Positions 7,902 to 19,273 of a stretch of 29,177 bases of DNA are shown here, one piece after another; within the stretch, counting starts at the first letter, position 1, and each line of letters starts with the position of its first letter. Source of the stretch: a bacterium (GTDB lineage: Bacteria > JACRDZ01 > JAJRWM01); assembly GCA_024276815.1 (NCBI GenBank), contig JAJRWM010000134.1, forward strand, positions 1 through 29,177, in the 5' to 3' direction. The notes under the pieces were generated by a model that saw nothing but the letters and a program-made list of their open reading frames with translations, was not told where the DNA came from and did no database searches. A program made the translations under genes and the position numbers.

Positions 7902-9925
7902 GGCTGGTTTCGCTCCTTATCGCCGGGCGCGGACGGCTGATCTTGCCCGCTTCGCGGCTGGCCTTGTAATTCAATTGGTTCGGCGTTACCGTCGCTGGTT
8001 GAAAGCTGGTCAGCGTCAGTCGTTTCCGGATTCTCTCCGGCCGCCGGCGTCTTCGGCCGCGCCCAGGACGCCATGTAGGGATAACGATAACTTTCAATCA
8101 TTTCGGTGTCAATCGGCTGTCCCTCAAAAAACACTTCATACACCTTCCTGGCCACCGGCACGGCGTTGGAACTGCCCTCGCCGCCATGCTCGACTATAAC
8201 CAGCAACACGATTTGGGGATCCTTATAAGGAGCGAAAGAGACGAACCAGGAATGGGGGCGAAGTTTGAAGGCTGTTTCCTCTTTGTTCTTTTCATTATAT
8301 TCAACGTCGGCCACCTGAGCGGTTCCGGTCTTGCCGCAAATGTCTCTGCCCTTGAGATAGGTCCTTCTGCCGGTCCCGAACCGGTTAACCCCCTTCCACA
8401 TCGCGAGCCTAATTGTTTCCAGAGTTTTCGGGCCTAATTCAATTTTTCCCAAAATCTTTGGCTGGAACAGCCTTATCCGCTGACCAGAGACCGTCTTTAC
8501 TTCCTTTACTATCATAGGCTTATACAAGGTGCCGCCGTTGGCGAGTGCGGCATAAGCGTTAGCCAGTTGTATGGGAGTCACCAGAACTTCCCCCTGGCCA
8601 ATCGCGAACTGGACGCTGTCGCCCGGGTACCAGGATTGATTCAGAACCGCCCTTTTCCATTGCGGCGTTGGAATAAGTCCACTGACCTCGTTAGTCAGAT
8701 CAATATTGGTCCTTTCGCCAAAATGATAGAGATAAGCGTATTTGATTAATTTTTCGCGACCCAATCGGTAGCCAAGATTATAGAAAAAAACATTACAGGA
8801 ATGTATTATCGCCTCTTCCAGGTTAATAGAACCATGACCCCTTTCTTTCCAGCATTTAAATACCAGGCGACCCAGCCTGAAGGAACCATTACAGGAAAAA
8901 ATATCAGCCGGCGAAATGATTTTCTCCTCCAGGCCGGCGGTCGCGGTAATGACTTTGAAAGTTGAACCGGGAGGATAATGATTGGATATCGCCCGGTTGA
9001 CCAGGGGCCGCCAGGGATTATCATTAAGCGCCTGCCAGTCCCCGGAACTGATGCGACCGGCGAACAGGTTGGGATCAAACGCCGGGTGGGAAACCAGGGC
9101 CAGGATTTCGCCATTGTTCGGATTAAGCGCGATGACGGCGCCGATTAATTCTCCCAAAGCTTCTTCCGCCGCTTGTTGCAGGGACAAATCCAGAGTCAGG
9201 TTAAGATTGTAGCCGGGAACCGGTTTCCTGGTATAAAGAGTCCGCCGTTCCCGTCCGTAGGCGTCCACTTCAACCTGGGCCCCGCCGGGAAGTCCCTGCA
9301 GGTAATTATCATAGGTTTTTTCCAGCCCCTGTTGTCCCAGCAGGTCTCCCTGGTAGAAATTTCGGTACTCAGGCGTGTCCAGCAAGGTCTCGGAAATCTC
9401 GCCCACATAACCCAAAACATGGGCGGCCAGTTTGTTATACAGGTAGTTACGCTGATATTCGGTTTCGATAATCACGCCGGGAAAGTCCCGTTTCCTCTCG
9501 GCGAGCAGGGAAATTATTTTCAGGTCCACGTCAGGCAACAGTTTCACCGGCTGGAAGCGTCTCTTCTTCTGCCGGGCGATTTTGGCGAGAATTTCCTGCT
9601 CAGATAATCCCAGGACCCGGCTCAATTTTTTAACAACAGTCGGAAGTTCCTGAACTCCCTGGGGAATGATCGAGACTGTGTAGACCGGCCGGTTGTTGAC
9701 CAGTAGTTTTTTATCGCGGGCAAAAATGAGGCCGCGGGGAGCTTTCAGGGGAATGAGGCGTAGCCGGTTTTCCTTGGCCCGTTTTTCAAATTTATGCCCG
9801 CTGACTATCTGGATAAACCAGAGCCGGCCCAGCAGAACAAGTATAATCAACTGCACGAAAACAGTGAGGTAGGCAATGCGCTTCCGGAACCAGTCTGAGG
9901 TGTTAAAACTCTTTTGTCTTGGCAT
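7898..9925 (-). CDS. mrdA: PBP2, class B penicillin-binding transpeptidase of the elongasome
   Basis: A 675-residue class B PBP that cross-links peptidoglycan during elongation. Order: one N-terminal membrane helix (about 17-38), the pedestal/dimerisation region with LKAPRGLIFARD, then the transpeptidase domain with the nucleophile motif STFK (in NHYPPGSTFKVITATAGL, about residue 325), SCN (IIHSCNVFFYNLG) and KTG (GKTGTAQVAD). All three active-site motifs are intact. The last roughly 55 residues are a disordered Pro/Gln/Asp-rich tail that looks longer than in the Escherichia coli enzyme. The gene starts one base after the mreD stop and overlaps rodA, as expected for a co-translated elongasome set. 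Confidence 0.94.
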   Translation of the reverse strand: MPRQKSFNTSDWFRKRIAYLTVFVQLIILVLLGRLWFIQIVSGHKFEKRAKENRLRLIPLKAPRGLIFARDKKLLVNNRPVYTVSIIPQGVQELPTVVKKLSRVLGLSEQEILAKIARQKKRRFQPVKLLPDVDLKIISLLAERKRDFPGVIIETEYQRNYLYNKLAAHVLGYVGEISETLLDTPEYRNFYQGDLLGQQGLEKTYDNYLQGLPGGAQVEVDAYGRERRTLYTRKPVPGYNLNLTLDLSLQQAAEEALGELIGAVIALNPNNGEILALVSHPAFDPNLFAGRISSGDWQALNDNPWRPLVNRAISNHYPPGSTFKVITATAGLEEKIISPADIFSCNGSFRLGRLVFKCWKERGHGSINLEEAIIHSCNVFFYNLGYRLGREKLIKYAYLYHFGERTNIDLTNEVSGLIPTPQWKRAVLNQSWYPGDSVQFAIGQGEVLVTPIQLANAYAALANGGTLYKPMIVKEVKTVSGQRIRLFQPKILGKIELGPKTLETIRLAMWKGVNRFGTGRRTYLKGRDICGKTGTAQVADVEYNEKNKEETAFKLRPHSWFVSFAPYKDPQIVLLVIVEHGGEGSSNAVPVARKVYEVFFEGQPIDTEMIESYRYPYMASWARPKTPAAGENPETTDADQLSTSDGNAEPIELQGQPRSGQDQPSAPGDKERNQP

Positions 9926-9926
9926 C

Positions 9927-10400
9927 TCAGCGTTTCTTTATCCAGTAAAAAAATGGCAGGAAAAGCGCGGCTATGGTCATGTTATACAGGGCTGCCGGGA
10001 AAATAATCGGGGAGATGCTTTGCGGGGGGGCGCCTGAGCGCATAATATATTGAATAATATACATTATAAAATCATGGACAATCGAGGCGGCTAAAATCAA
10101 AACTACTTTGAGAATTATGTTTTCCTGGAAGACCAGCTTTTTCAAGCTGCCGGCGCCGGCGCCGATAATTGTTTTGGCCAGCGCGTTGCTGCCAACAATC
10201 CCGCCGCCGACCAGGTCCATGCAGATACCAACCACCACGCCGTATACCGCGCCGAATTCATAGCCTTGATCAAGTGAAAAAGAAATAATAAGAATGATTA
10301 AAAGATCAGGCTTGATCCCGTTGACGCTCAGCGGTCCAAATAGAGAAGTCTGAAATAGCAGCGCCAGAAAAGACAAGGCCCCGATCTTTAACCAACGCAT
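9927..10400 (-). CDS. mreD: MreD, rod-shape-determining inner-membrane protein
   Basis: A 157-residue, almost wholly hydrophobic protein with about five or six membrane helices, the usual size of MreD. It has the family-like early segment VNGIKPDLLIILIISFSLDQGYEFG and the following G-rich helix GVVVGICMDLVGGG, then a basic end (FYWIKKR). MreD links MreC to the membrane and modulates PBP2 activation. Sequence alone is weakly diagnostic in this family; its place between mreC (2 bases) and mrdA (1 base) makes the call secure. Confidence 0.88.
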   Translation of the reverse strand: MRWLKIGALSFLALLFQTSLFGPLSVNGIKPDLLIILIISFSLDQGYEFGAVYGVVVGICMDLVGGGIVGSNALAKTIIGAGAGSLKKLVFQENIILKVVLILAASIVHDFIMYIIQYIMRSGAPPQSISPIIFPAALYNMTIAALFLPFFYWIKKR

Positions 10401-10402
10401 CC

Positions 10403-11257
10403 TCAGTCTTCCTCCCTTTGCAAAGACTGGACTTCCTCAAGATGGGCGTTTTTAATTACCAGCACTTCTTCCAGCCGGGCAAAATCGACCGCCAGGCTTA
10501 CTTCCACTCTCTGATAAATCCCGGTCTTTTCCTGTTCAATCCTGGTTACCGTCCCCAGGATAAGCCCCTTGGGGAAAATACCGCCGAGACCCGATGAGAT
10601 GACCACGTCGTTCAGTGATATTTCCGAGGTCGGCGCGAGATACTTGAGCAGAGCGACTTTGCCCAACTGCCCCTCAAGTACGCCTATGGTTCGGGTACGC
10701 CGCACCATCGCGCCGATACCGCTTCTCTGGTCCATGATCAGGAGAACCTTGGAAAAATATTGACGAACCTTGATTACCTGACCGACAACCCCTTGGTGAG
10801 TTACCACCGGCATCTTTTCCCTGATGCCGTCGCGCCGGCCTTTGTCTATGACAATCGTGCTGTACCAGTTGGAGGGATCGACGCCAACAACCTGGGCGGC
10901 GGTGACCTCAAAAGGATTGTTGGTCCTAAAATCCAGCAGTTCCTGCAACCGCCCTAAGGCTGCTTCACCTTCTCTGAGACGGTTGATCTCATAGTTCTGG
11001 CTTTCCAGTTGTTTTTTCATCGCCTGGTTCTCGCGTCTCAGCTTACTCATGAGCTGAAGATACTGCTGACTGTTGCTGATTACTGAATTGACGCTGTGCG
11101 CGCTTTGCTGGAAAGGATAAAACAGGTAGGAAAAAATGACCTCGAGTAAATTGGCGCGGGGCCTGACAATGTTAAAAGTCAGCAGGAAAATTGATAGAGC
11201 TACGCAGACGAGCGGGATAGTTATTTTTTGGAATAAACTTTTTTCATGAGTTATCAC
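10403..11257 (-). CDS. mreC: MreC, rod-shape-determining periplasmic scaffold
   Basis: A 284-residue bitopic protein: N-terminal basic segment, one membrane helix (about 12-30), a coiled coil (about 60-105, LMSKLRRENQAMKKQLE) and a C-terminal double beta-barrel region with VGVDPSNWYSTIVIDKG, GVVGQV and SSGLGGIFPKGL, all hallmarks of MreC. It binds and activates PBP2 from the periplasmic side. The start is GTG at 11257, preceded by AAGGAC at about 6 bases. A 27-base gap separates it from mreB and 2 bases from mreD. Confidence 0.93.
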   Translation of the reverse strand: MITHEKSLFQKITIPLVCVALSIFLLTFNIVRPRANLLEVIFSYLFYPFQQSAHSVNSVISNSQQYLQLMSKLRRENQAMKKQLESQNYEINRLREGEAALGRLQELLDFRTNNPFEVTAAQVVGVDPSNWYSTIVIDKGRRDGIREKMPVVTHQGVVGQVIKVRQYFSKVLLIMDQRSGIGAMVRRTRTIGVLEGQLGKVALLKYLAPTSEISLNDVVISSGLGGIFPKGLILGTVTRIEQEKTGIYQRVEVSLAVDFARLEEVLVIKNAHLEEVQSLQREED

Positions 11258-11284
11258 CGTTGGTCCTTTTTGAAGTCAGACCGG

Positions 11285-13004
<1,720 letters not shown>

Positions 13005-13973
13005 CAAAATCTCGTTTCCAGTTTTTCAGTTGAGGTTTCTTTTCTTTCTGGTCTGTTTGCACCAAGGGCTTGCCCCTGGTGAGAATCACTCTCTCAAGGA
13101 CTTTGCCCGGAGCCAGAGGACCGAGATAAATATCCCTGATCCCTTCATTATCGGACACTCTGATTTCAGTCTCCTTTGCCAGCAAACCGGGCTGTTTCAT
13201 ATATCTTAAGTAAAAGAAGCTTCTTAAATCTTTTCTGGCTGATTCCTTGGTTTGAGTAACGGTAAAATCCACCGCGCTGCCTTTGGCAATCCGTGAACCC
13301 AGAGGCGGGTCTTGTTTAATGATCGTCCCCGGTTTAAATCTCTGCCCCCGGGAGACGGTTATCACGCCGGGTTCCAGTCCCATTTCCTTGATTATCTTTT
13401 GTACGGAATTGATATCGCGCCCGATAAAATCAGGCATAATCAACGCGCTTTTAAATGGGCCGCGGCTGACCAGCAAAGGTACCCTGGTATGTCTTTTCAC
13501 CTGGCTGCCGGAATCCAGCCCCTGGGCGATAACGTAATTCCGGCTGATTTTGTGATGATGAACCGTCGCTTCCCAGCCGGTTTCCAGACCGGCTTTGCGC
13601 AAAATCATCCTCGCCTGACGAATCTGCATGCCGGTTACATCCGGCATGCTCACCATTTCCGACCCCATGCTCATGACGACCTTGACGGCTCGATTTTTCC
13701 TGACCTGTTCGCCATTCGCGGGAACCTGAAAGATAATTATACCAGAGGGTACGCGATTATTAAATTTTTTTTCCAGGATTTTCAGATTCAGGCTTCTGCC
13801 ATTCAGGATTTCCAGGGCCTCGCTTAAATCTTTACCCACGACATCGGGAACAGTTACCGATTTGCCGCCGATACTGAACTGGAGGAAAATCATCGCGCCC
13901 CCGGCCATGGCAATAATTATCAGCAAAAAAAACAGGGTTAATTTCCAGGGCAGAGAAAGCTTGAAACTCAATT

Positions 13974-15326
13974 TCAGGCTCCTTTGGTTAAGCGAACGGC
14001 GAAAAAACCGTCCAGTTTGTCCCGATGTGGCAAGGTCCTGAAGTAGATCTTTTCCCGAACCATTTTTTGGCAACGCGGCGGAAGCGAGTCCGAGAGCTGA
14101 TCAACGCTGAACCGGGGGTTGGCCTTTAAAAAACTGGTGACGACCAGTTCGTTTTCCTCACAAGTGTTGGTGCAAACGGAGTAGAGCAGACGGCCTCCCG
14201 GCTTCAGGCAGGAGGCGGCTGTTGCCAGTATCCTGACCTGGAGCTCGGCCATTCGCTCTATTAATGAGTGGTTCTTGTGCCAGCGGGCGTCCGCGTAACG
14301 GCGCAGGCTTCCCAAGCCGCTGCAGGGCGCGTCCACCAGGATATAGTCCGCCCGGGCATGCCAGTTTTTGTCAGCCTTGGTCAGATCGACGCTGTAGGCT
14401 TCGATATTATCCAGTTTTAAACGTTTGCCATTCGCCTGGTTATTTTCCAGATTTTCTTTATCGGATTCAAAAGCGATAATTCGACCGTTCTCGCCGGCGA
14501 GTTCCGCCAAATGGGAGGTTTTACCGCCCCGCCCGGCGCAAAAGTCCATAACCGTACTGCCCTTTTCCACCTGCAAGAGTAGTGGAATCAGCATGGAGCT
14601 TTCCCCCTGAATGGTAAACAAACCCTCCTGATAGCTGTTTAAACTGGTAAGTGCCGTCCTCGTTTTCTTAATCGTCAGCCCAAATTCAGCATAGCGGCAT
14701 CTCCGTGCCGACACGCCTTCTTCGGCCAAAACGCCAACAAGCTCTTCGGGAGTCGTCAGGTTCGGATTAATCCGAACCGTTAACGGCGCCGGCTGGTTGA
14801 GGGTTTCACAAAGCGTTCTCAGCTCTTTATTGGTATACTGCTGATGCCAGCGCTCAATCAGCCATTCAGGAAAAGAATATTTCAGCCCCAGGAATTTTAT
14901 GGGATTGTCCGCTTCCGGTGGTAAATCCATTTGGGTGTACTCTCTGAGGAAGCGGCGTAGCACGGCGTTCACCAGGGATGCGGCGGCCGGTTCATAGGTC
15001 TTGGTCATTTCCACGGCTTCATTCACCAACGCGTGATCAGGAATTTTAGACAAAAATATTTTCTGGTAAAAAGCCAGGCGCAGAATATTTAATATTTTCG
15101 GCGAGAGCTGTTCCACCGGATAATCGACCAAACGACTGATAAACCAGTCCAGTTTTTTCCGCCAGCGGGTGGTTCCGTTCACCAGTTCGGTACACAGCGC
15201 CCGATCTTTATCACTTAAGTTGCTTTTCGCCAGCGAAGAGGCTATAGCCGAATTAAGAAACTGATATTTGAACTCACAGTCAAGCAACGTTTGCAGCGCG
15301 ACTTCACGGATGTTTAGTTTTTTCAT
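13974..15326 (-). CDS. rsmB: RsmB, 16S rRNA (cytosine-967 C5)-methyltransferase
   Basis: A 450-residue SAM-dependent rRNA methyltransferase. The N-terminal NusB-like helical domain (about 1-130, LNIREVALQTLLDCEF to LVNAVLRRFLREY) is followed by the catalytic Rossmann domain: MDFCAGRGGKTSHLAEL binds SAM, VDAPCSGLGSLRRYADARW holds motif IV Cys, and LLYSVCTNTCEENE holds the catalytic motif VI Cys. Both cysteines expected of the two-Cys mechanism are present. It heads the long minus-strand block. No Shine-Dalgarno precedes the ATG and a TGCTACAAT box ends 7 bases before it, so translation may start on a leaderless or nearly leaderless transcript. Confidence 0.94.
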   Translation of the reverse strand: MKKLNIREVALQTLLDCEFKYQFLNSAIASSLAKSNLSDKDRALCTELVNGTTRWRKKLDWFISRLVDYPVEQLSPKILNILRLAFYQKIFLSKIPDHALVNEAVEMTKTYEPAAASLVNAVLRRFLREYTQMDLPPEADNPIKFLGLKYSFPEWLIERWHQQYTNKELRTLCETLNQPAPLTVRINPNLTTPEELVGVLAEEGVSARRCRYAEFGLTIKKTRTALTSLNSYQEGLFTIQGESSMLIPLLLQVEKGSTVMDFCAGRGGKTSHLAELAGENGRIIAFESDKENLENNQANGKRLKLDNIEAYSVDLTKADKNWHARADYILVDAPCSGLGSLRRYADARWHKNHSLIERMAELQVRILATAASCLKPGGRLLYSVCTNTCEENELVVTSFLKANPRFSVDQLSDSLPPRCQKMVREKIYFRTLPHRDKLDGFFAVRLTKGA

Positions 15327-15333
15327 AGGCGGT

Positions 15334-15342
15334 ATTGTAGCA
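15334..15342 (-). promoter_or_regulatory. Extended -10 promoter candidate for the rsmB-mre block
   Basis: The minus strand reads TGCTACAAT immediately upstream of the rsmB ATG at 15326. Transcription would start within a few bases of the ATG. No convincing -35 was found. Confidence 0.45.
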
Positions 15343-15515
15343 GATATTTCCTGGTAAAAGCGACGCCAAAATTATGCTGGCAGGGATTACAGCGGCTTCC
15401 AGAGCCTCCTCCGCACGAACGATTGTAAAACGTCCTGTACACAACAAGGATGAGATCCCTTCGCGGCGGCAAGGGGGAGAACTTTTCCCTTTTTCACCGG
15501 ATTTGAAATTCTCGC

Positions 15516-15544
15516 TGTTAAAACTTGCCCGCTCATTGTATAAT
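15516..15544 (+). promoter_or_regulatory. Promoter candidate for tRNA-Thr
   Basis: A perfect TATAAT lies at 15539-15544, with a poor -35 (TGTTAA) 17 bases before it. The sequence right after the -10 is GC-rich (AAGGCCCGC), as in stringently controlled stable-RNA promoters. The expected start is about 25-30 bases before the mature tRNA. Confidence 0.5.
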
Positions 15545-15577
15545 AAGGCCCGCTGGTTCGAATCCTTATAATCTCAG

Positions 15578-15653
15578 GCTGGAGTAGCTCAACTGGTAGA
15601 GCAGGTCACTCGTAATGATCAGGTAGTGGGTTCGACTCCCATCTCCAGCTCCA
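15578..15653 (+). tRNA. tRNA-Thr, anticodon CGT
   Basis: A 76-base cloverleaf with the CCA end encoded. The 7-bp acceptor pairs GCTGGAG with CTCCAGC; the D arm is GCTC/GAGC with loop AACTGGTA; the anticodon stem is GGTCA/TGATC (one G-T pair) with loop CTCGTAA, placing anticodon CGT at 15611-15613 to read ACG; the T arm is GTGGG/CCCAT with loop TTCGACT. The discriminator is T73. It is the only plus-strand gene between 3449 and 23155 and ends 22 bases from the converging LysM gene. Confidence 0.96.
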
Positions 15654-15675
15654 CAATAGTCACGGTCTTCCCGCT

Positions 15676-16512
15676 CTAGTAATACTCAAGGTAAAGCTCG
15701 TAATTGGTAATGGCTTGATCGTTGCGGGACATAATTAAAAACTTCCTGGTCTCGCCGCTCTTCAGAGGATTCTCGCCAACAGCGTAGGTGAAATCACTGG
15801 TAATCACATTGCGTTCATCATCCAGGTAATCCACATTGACCTTAATGAAATCCTGGCTTTCCGAAGCTTTATTCTCGACCTGACCCCGGATATAAATCCA
15901 GTGCTTATTCCGGTTACCGCTGAAGTCACTGATAACTATCCGCTGGCCGCTGGTGGACTTCCCGGTTTGTGAAGCGTTTACCGGAACTTTTTCGATGATC
16001 TCTTTTTCTTCTTCGAGATCGGGCATGGTCAAGGTCTGGCCAATCATCAGGCTGGAAAAGTTCCTGATCTGAGGATTGGCGGCTTTGACTTTTTGTTGCA
16101 ACTGTTTGTCATAGCCATGATAAAAATAGTTCAGCAAACCCAGAAAGGAATCGCCCCGCTTAACCTTGATTTCCTTGTCAACCTTGACAATCTTTTTAAT
16201 CTTACGCTCTACATACTGAATTTCCTGAGTCGCTTCCTGAGTCGCTTCCTTAACCTGACCATTCCGTAACTTACCGGGCAACGAAGCAGAATTTACCGGA
16301 GACAAAACCGCCGGCCGCTCACGCTCCATCAAATAGGTAAATATGTAATAGAGCGAAGCGGCGGCTACCAGAAAAAGAAAACAATAGAGAAAGGCTTTGC
16401 TCAAAATACTCCGAACGCTTTTATTCTCAGGCTTCGGCTCAGTCCAGATTACCTCCGGACCTTCAGAGTGTTCTTCCAAATCAAAAAATCGGGGCTTTTT
16501 ATCGTCGCTCAT
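15676..16512 (-). CDS. LysM-domain membrane protein with C-terminal FxLYD/DUF3426-like domain
   Basis: A 278-residue bitopic protein. The cytoplasmic N-terminus (about 1-33) is acidic, a membrane helix spans about 35-57, and a linker carries the duplicated EATQEATQE. A LysM-like domain follows at about 112-168 (KVKRGDSFLGLLNYFYHGYDK ... LMIGQTLTMPDL). The C-terminal beta-domain (about 190-278, WIYIRGQVENKASES ... GETRKFLI) resembles FxLYD/DUF3426 domains. LysM modules bind N-acetylglucosamine polymers, so peptidoglycan binding in the periplasm is likely; the precise role is unknown. It lies 4 bases after rel, so it is probably co-transcribed. Its stop is TAG and lies next to the converging tRNA. 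Confidence 0.8.
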   Translation of the reverse strand: MSDDKKPRFFDLEEHSEGPEVIWTEPKPENKSVRSILSKAFLYCFLFLVAAASLYYIFTYLMERERPAVLSPVNSASLPGKLRNGQVKEATQEATQEIQYVERKIKKIVKVDKEIKVKRGDSFLGLLNYFYHGYDKQLQQKVKAANPQIRNFSSLMIGQTLTMPDLEEEKEIIEKVPVNASQTGKSTSGQRIVISDFSGNRNKHWIYIRGQVENKASESQDFIKVNVDYLDDERNVITSDFTYAVGENPLKSGETRKFLIMSRNDQAITNYELYLEYY

Positions 16513-16516
16513 AAAT

Positions 16517-18646
16517 TTATTGTGGATTACTGCGAGTCGCAGTTAAAACACTTTTGACCTGCTTAATTTTATTTATCAATCTCTCCAACTGTTCAATATC
16601 CTGTATCTCTACTAAGAATCGGCATTTCGCCATGTTTTTTTTAGTGGCCCAGGCGCTGGCCGAGTTAATGGTCATATTGTCTTCGGCGATAATCTTCAAA
16701 ATGTCAGCCAGCAAATTACCCCGGTCAAAAGCCTCAACATCAATGCTGACTTCATACGCGCCCCGCTTTTCCGAGTACCATGCGACCTCAATCAGGCTCC
16801 GGGGGTCAAACCGGGCCGTATTGGGACAGTTCGCCCGATGTACGGAGACGCCCCGTCCCATGGTGATTAAGCCGATGATCTTGTCCCCGGGAACCGGATT
16901 GCAGCACCTTGACAAACGCAACATGACCTGACTGTCCATCCCCTCAACCATGACGCCTGTTTTAGGCGCGCTCACTTTCCCCCTGGACCCGGGAACGCTT
17001 ATTTTGTTTTTCAGGTCAGGACATAGTTTCCGCACCACCCGGATCGCCGGGACGCGGCCAAAACCAACCTCGGCGAACAGATCGTCAATTTTGTTTAAGT
17101 TTAACAGCTCAGCGGCCTGTCGCAGTTTTTCATTGGTCAGGGCTTCCGCGCAGGCAACGCCCTGCTTTTTCAAAGCTCTTTCCACCATACCACGCCCCAT
17201 TTGAATATTGTTTTCCCGTTCAGCTTCCCGGATGACAGAGCGGATGCGGGCGCGGGCTTTCGAGGTCTTGACAAATTTCAGCCAGTCCCGGTTCGGCTTG
17301 GCTTGTTTCGAGGTCAAAATGGAAACAATATCCCCGTTAGCCAGATGATATCTTAAAGGTACGATCCGGTCATTAACTTTCGCTCCGACACAGGAATTAC
17401 CGACATCGGAATGGATGGCGTAAGCGAAGTCAACCGGGGTTGACCCCTTGGGCAACTCCTTGACCTCTCCCTGGGGGGTAAAAACGTATACCTGGTCTTC
17501 GTAAAGGTCTATCTTGAGGGATTCCATGAAGTCATGCGGGTCTTTCAACTCCAGAATATGCCCCATCCAGGTGAATTTCTCGGCTTCACTCCGGCTGGCG
17601 GTCTTACTTTTTCCCTTTGCCTTGTAGCGCCAATGAGCGGCGATACCTTCCTCGGCGATCCGGTGCATCTCCACGGTCCGGATCTGAAACTCCGCCGGTT
17701 CGCCATTGATCCCGAAAACGGTTGTATGCAGAGACTGATACATATTGGGCTTGGGCACCGCCACATAATCCTTGAAACGCCCGGGCATCGGTTTCCACAA
17801 GGTATGGACAATACCCAAAGCGCCATAACAATCCTTGACGCTGTCGGTGGTGACGCGGATGGCCACTAAATCGTAAATTTCCGTAATCTCAACATTTTTC
17901 CTTTTCATCTTCTGGTAAATGCTGTAATAGTGCTTGGGCCGGCCGCTGACCTCGCTTTTAATGCCGACTTTTTTCAACTGTTTTTTTAAGGGTTCGATAT
18001 AGCGCTGGATGAATTCCGCCCGTTCGGCGCGGGTTTTCCGGATGCTCTCGTTGATGCGGCTATACGCCTCCGGTTCCAGGTAGCGTAACGCCAGGTCTTC
18101 GAGTTCGGCCTTAACCACGCCGATACCCAGCCGATGCGCCAGCGGCGCGTATATCTCAAGAGTTTCCCTGGAGATGCGTTCCTGCTTTTCCCGCGGGAGA
18201 TATTCCAGGGTGCGCATGTTATGAAGCCGGTCGGCGAGCTTGATGACCAGGACCCGAACGTTCTTGGCCATCGCGACAAACATTTTGCGCAGGTTCTCAA
18301 CCTTGTGTTCTTCGGGGCTTTTGAATTTAAGGCCGGTGAGTTTGGTAACCCCCTCAACCAGTTCAGCGATCTCGGCGCCGAACTCTTCCCGCAACTGGTT
18401 GATCCGTATCGGAGTATCTTCGACGATGTCGTGCAGCAGAGAGGCGGCGATGGTTTTTTCATCCAGGTGGAGTTCGACGAGTATCCGAGCGGTCGCCAGA
18501 AGATGGCTCAGGTATGGTTCCTGCGATACGCGGAGCTGATTCTTGTGGTGTTCAGCCGCGAACCTATAAGCTTTTTCGATTAAAGGGAAATCTGCCCGGG
18601 GATTAAATTTGGCTATTTCCCGCTCCAGTTCAGCCAATTCAACCAT
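16517..18646 (-). CDS. rel: Bifunctional (p)ppGpp synthetase/hydrolase Rel/SpoT
   Basis: A 709-residue long RSH enzyme that makes and degrades the alarmone (p)ppGpp. The HD hydrolase domain is intact: LLHDIVEDTP (HD and ED motifs, about 70-80) and DRLHNMRT (about 142-150). The synthetase domain has YDLVAIRV, RFKDYVAVPKPNMYQSLHT and EFQIRT. The RFKD (RxKD) form of the key loop is that of bifunctional Rel/SpoT enzymes, not of synthesis-only RelA (ExDD). Then come TGS (about 385-445, VYVFTPQGEVKELPKGSTPVDFAYAIHSDVG region), a Cys-containing segment (RCCNPVPGD, HRANCPN) and a C-terminal ACT domain. No clear Shine-Dalgarno precedes the ATG. It follows apt by 44 bases, an order also known from other bacteria. 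Confidence 0.94.
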   Translation of the reverse strand: MVELAELEREIAKFNPRADFPLIEKAYRFAAEHHKNQLRVSQEPYLSHLLATARILVELHLDEKTIAASLLHDIVEDTPIRINQLREEFGAEIAELVEGVTKLTGLKFKSPEEHKVENLRKMFVAMAKNVRVLVIKLADRLHNMRTLEYLPREKQERISRETLEIYAPLAHRLGIGVVKAELEDLALRYLEPEAYSRINESIRKTRAERAEFIQRYIEPLKKQLKKVGIKSEVSGRPKHYYSIYQKMKRKNVEITEIYDLVAIRVTTDSVKDCYGALGIVHTLWKPMPGRFKDYVAVPKPNMYQSLHTTVFGINGEPAEFQIRTVEMHRIAEEGIAAHWRYKAKGKSKTASRSEAEKFTWMGHILELKDPHDFMESLKIDLYEDQVYVFTPQGEVKELPKGSTPVDFAYAIHSDVGNSCVGAKVNDRIVPLRYHLANGDIVSILTSKQAKPNRDWLKFVKTSKARARIRSVIREAERENNIQMGRGMVERALKKQGVACAEALTNEKLRQAAELLNLNKIDDLFAEVGFGRVPAIRVVRKLCPDLKNKISVPGSRGKVSAPKTGVMVEGMDSQVMLRLSRCCNPVPGDKIIGLITMGRGVSVHRANCPNTARFDPRSLIEVAWYSEKRGAYEVSIDVEAFDRGNLLADILKIIAEDNMTINSASAWATKKNMAKCRFLVEIQDIEQLERLINKIKQVKSVLTATRSNPQ

Positions 18647-18690
18647 TTGCCAAGATCACTTCCCTTTATCTCAGAGTTAAACAAAAGTTA

Positions 18691-19203
18691 CTAATAGTTA
18701 ATGATGGATGTTATAGGGTAATTCTTTATTTTATCCCGACCATTGAGAAAGGTCAGTTCTATTAAAAAAGCTATCCCTGCTACCTTCCCGCCCAGTTTTT
18801 CCACGAGCCTGGCAGTCGCGCTGGCCGTGCCGCCGGTCGCCAGCAAGTCGTCCACGATTAAAATATGGTCGCCCGGCTTGATCGCGTCGGCATGGATTTC
18901 CAGGCTGGCCGTGCCGTATTCCAGTTCGTAGGTTTCCGAAATGGTCTCAGCCGGCAACTTGCCCGGTTTCCTGACCGGTATAAAACCCACGCCCAGTTGG
19001 TAGGCGACAGCGGTGCCAAAAATAAAACCGCGGGACTCGCAACCGACAACCAGGTCAATCTTTTGCCCAACATAGGGAGCGGTAAGTTCGTCAACGGATT
19101 TCCTGAGGGCCGCCCCGTCTTTCAGCAAAGTGGTTATGTCTTTAAATATTATACCTTCCTTGGGGAAATCCGGAACATCTCTAATGGTAGCCGCTAAATC
19201 CAT
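18691..19203 (-). CDS. apt: Adenine phosphoribosyltransferase
   Basis: A 170-residue type I phosphoribosyltransferase converting adenine and PRPP to AMP (purine salvage). Family features: [21 protein letters not shown] at the N-terminus, CESRGFIFG, the adenine-side segment [11 protein letters not shown], and the PRPP-binding motif [14 protein letters not shown] (about 116-129). AAGGAAGG stands about 9 bases before the ATG. The end is TAG directly followed in frame by TAA, a tandem stop. It is the first gene of the apt-rel-lysM unit, just after the ahcY terminator. AMP salvage beside (p)ppGpp metabolism is a common pairing. Confidence 0.95.
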   Translation of the reverse strand: MDLAATIRDVPDFPKEGIIFKDITTLLKDGAALRKSVDELTAPYVGQKIDLVVGCESRGFIFGTAVAYQLGVGFIPVRKPGKLPAETISETYELEYGTASLEIHADAIKPGDHILIVDDLLATGGTASATARLVEKLGGKVAGIAFLIELTFLNGRDKIKNYPITSIINY

Positions 19204-19273
19204 AAATATAACCTTCCTTTCTTAAATTAAACAGGTGATTAACCAAAGCGCAGGCGCACACGTAAGTCAAAAC

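Noticed and set aside
15551-15570. GGTTCGAATCC resembling a tRNA T-loop just before tRNA-Thr
   Set aside because: Only two T-stem pairs form and no acceptor or anticodon arm fits upstream, so it is not a second tRNA and is weak even as a remnant.
15374-15571. A 65-codon frame between rsmB and the tRNA
   Set aside because: It has no ribosome binding site, no recognisable protein features, and covers the tRNA promoter.
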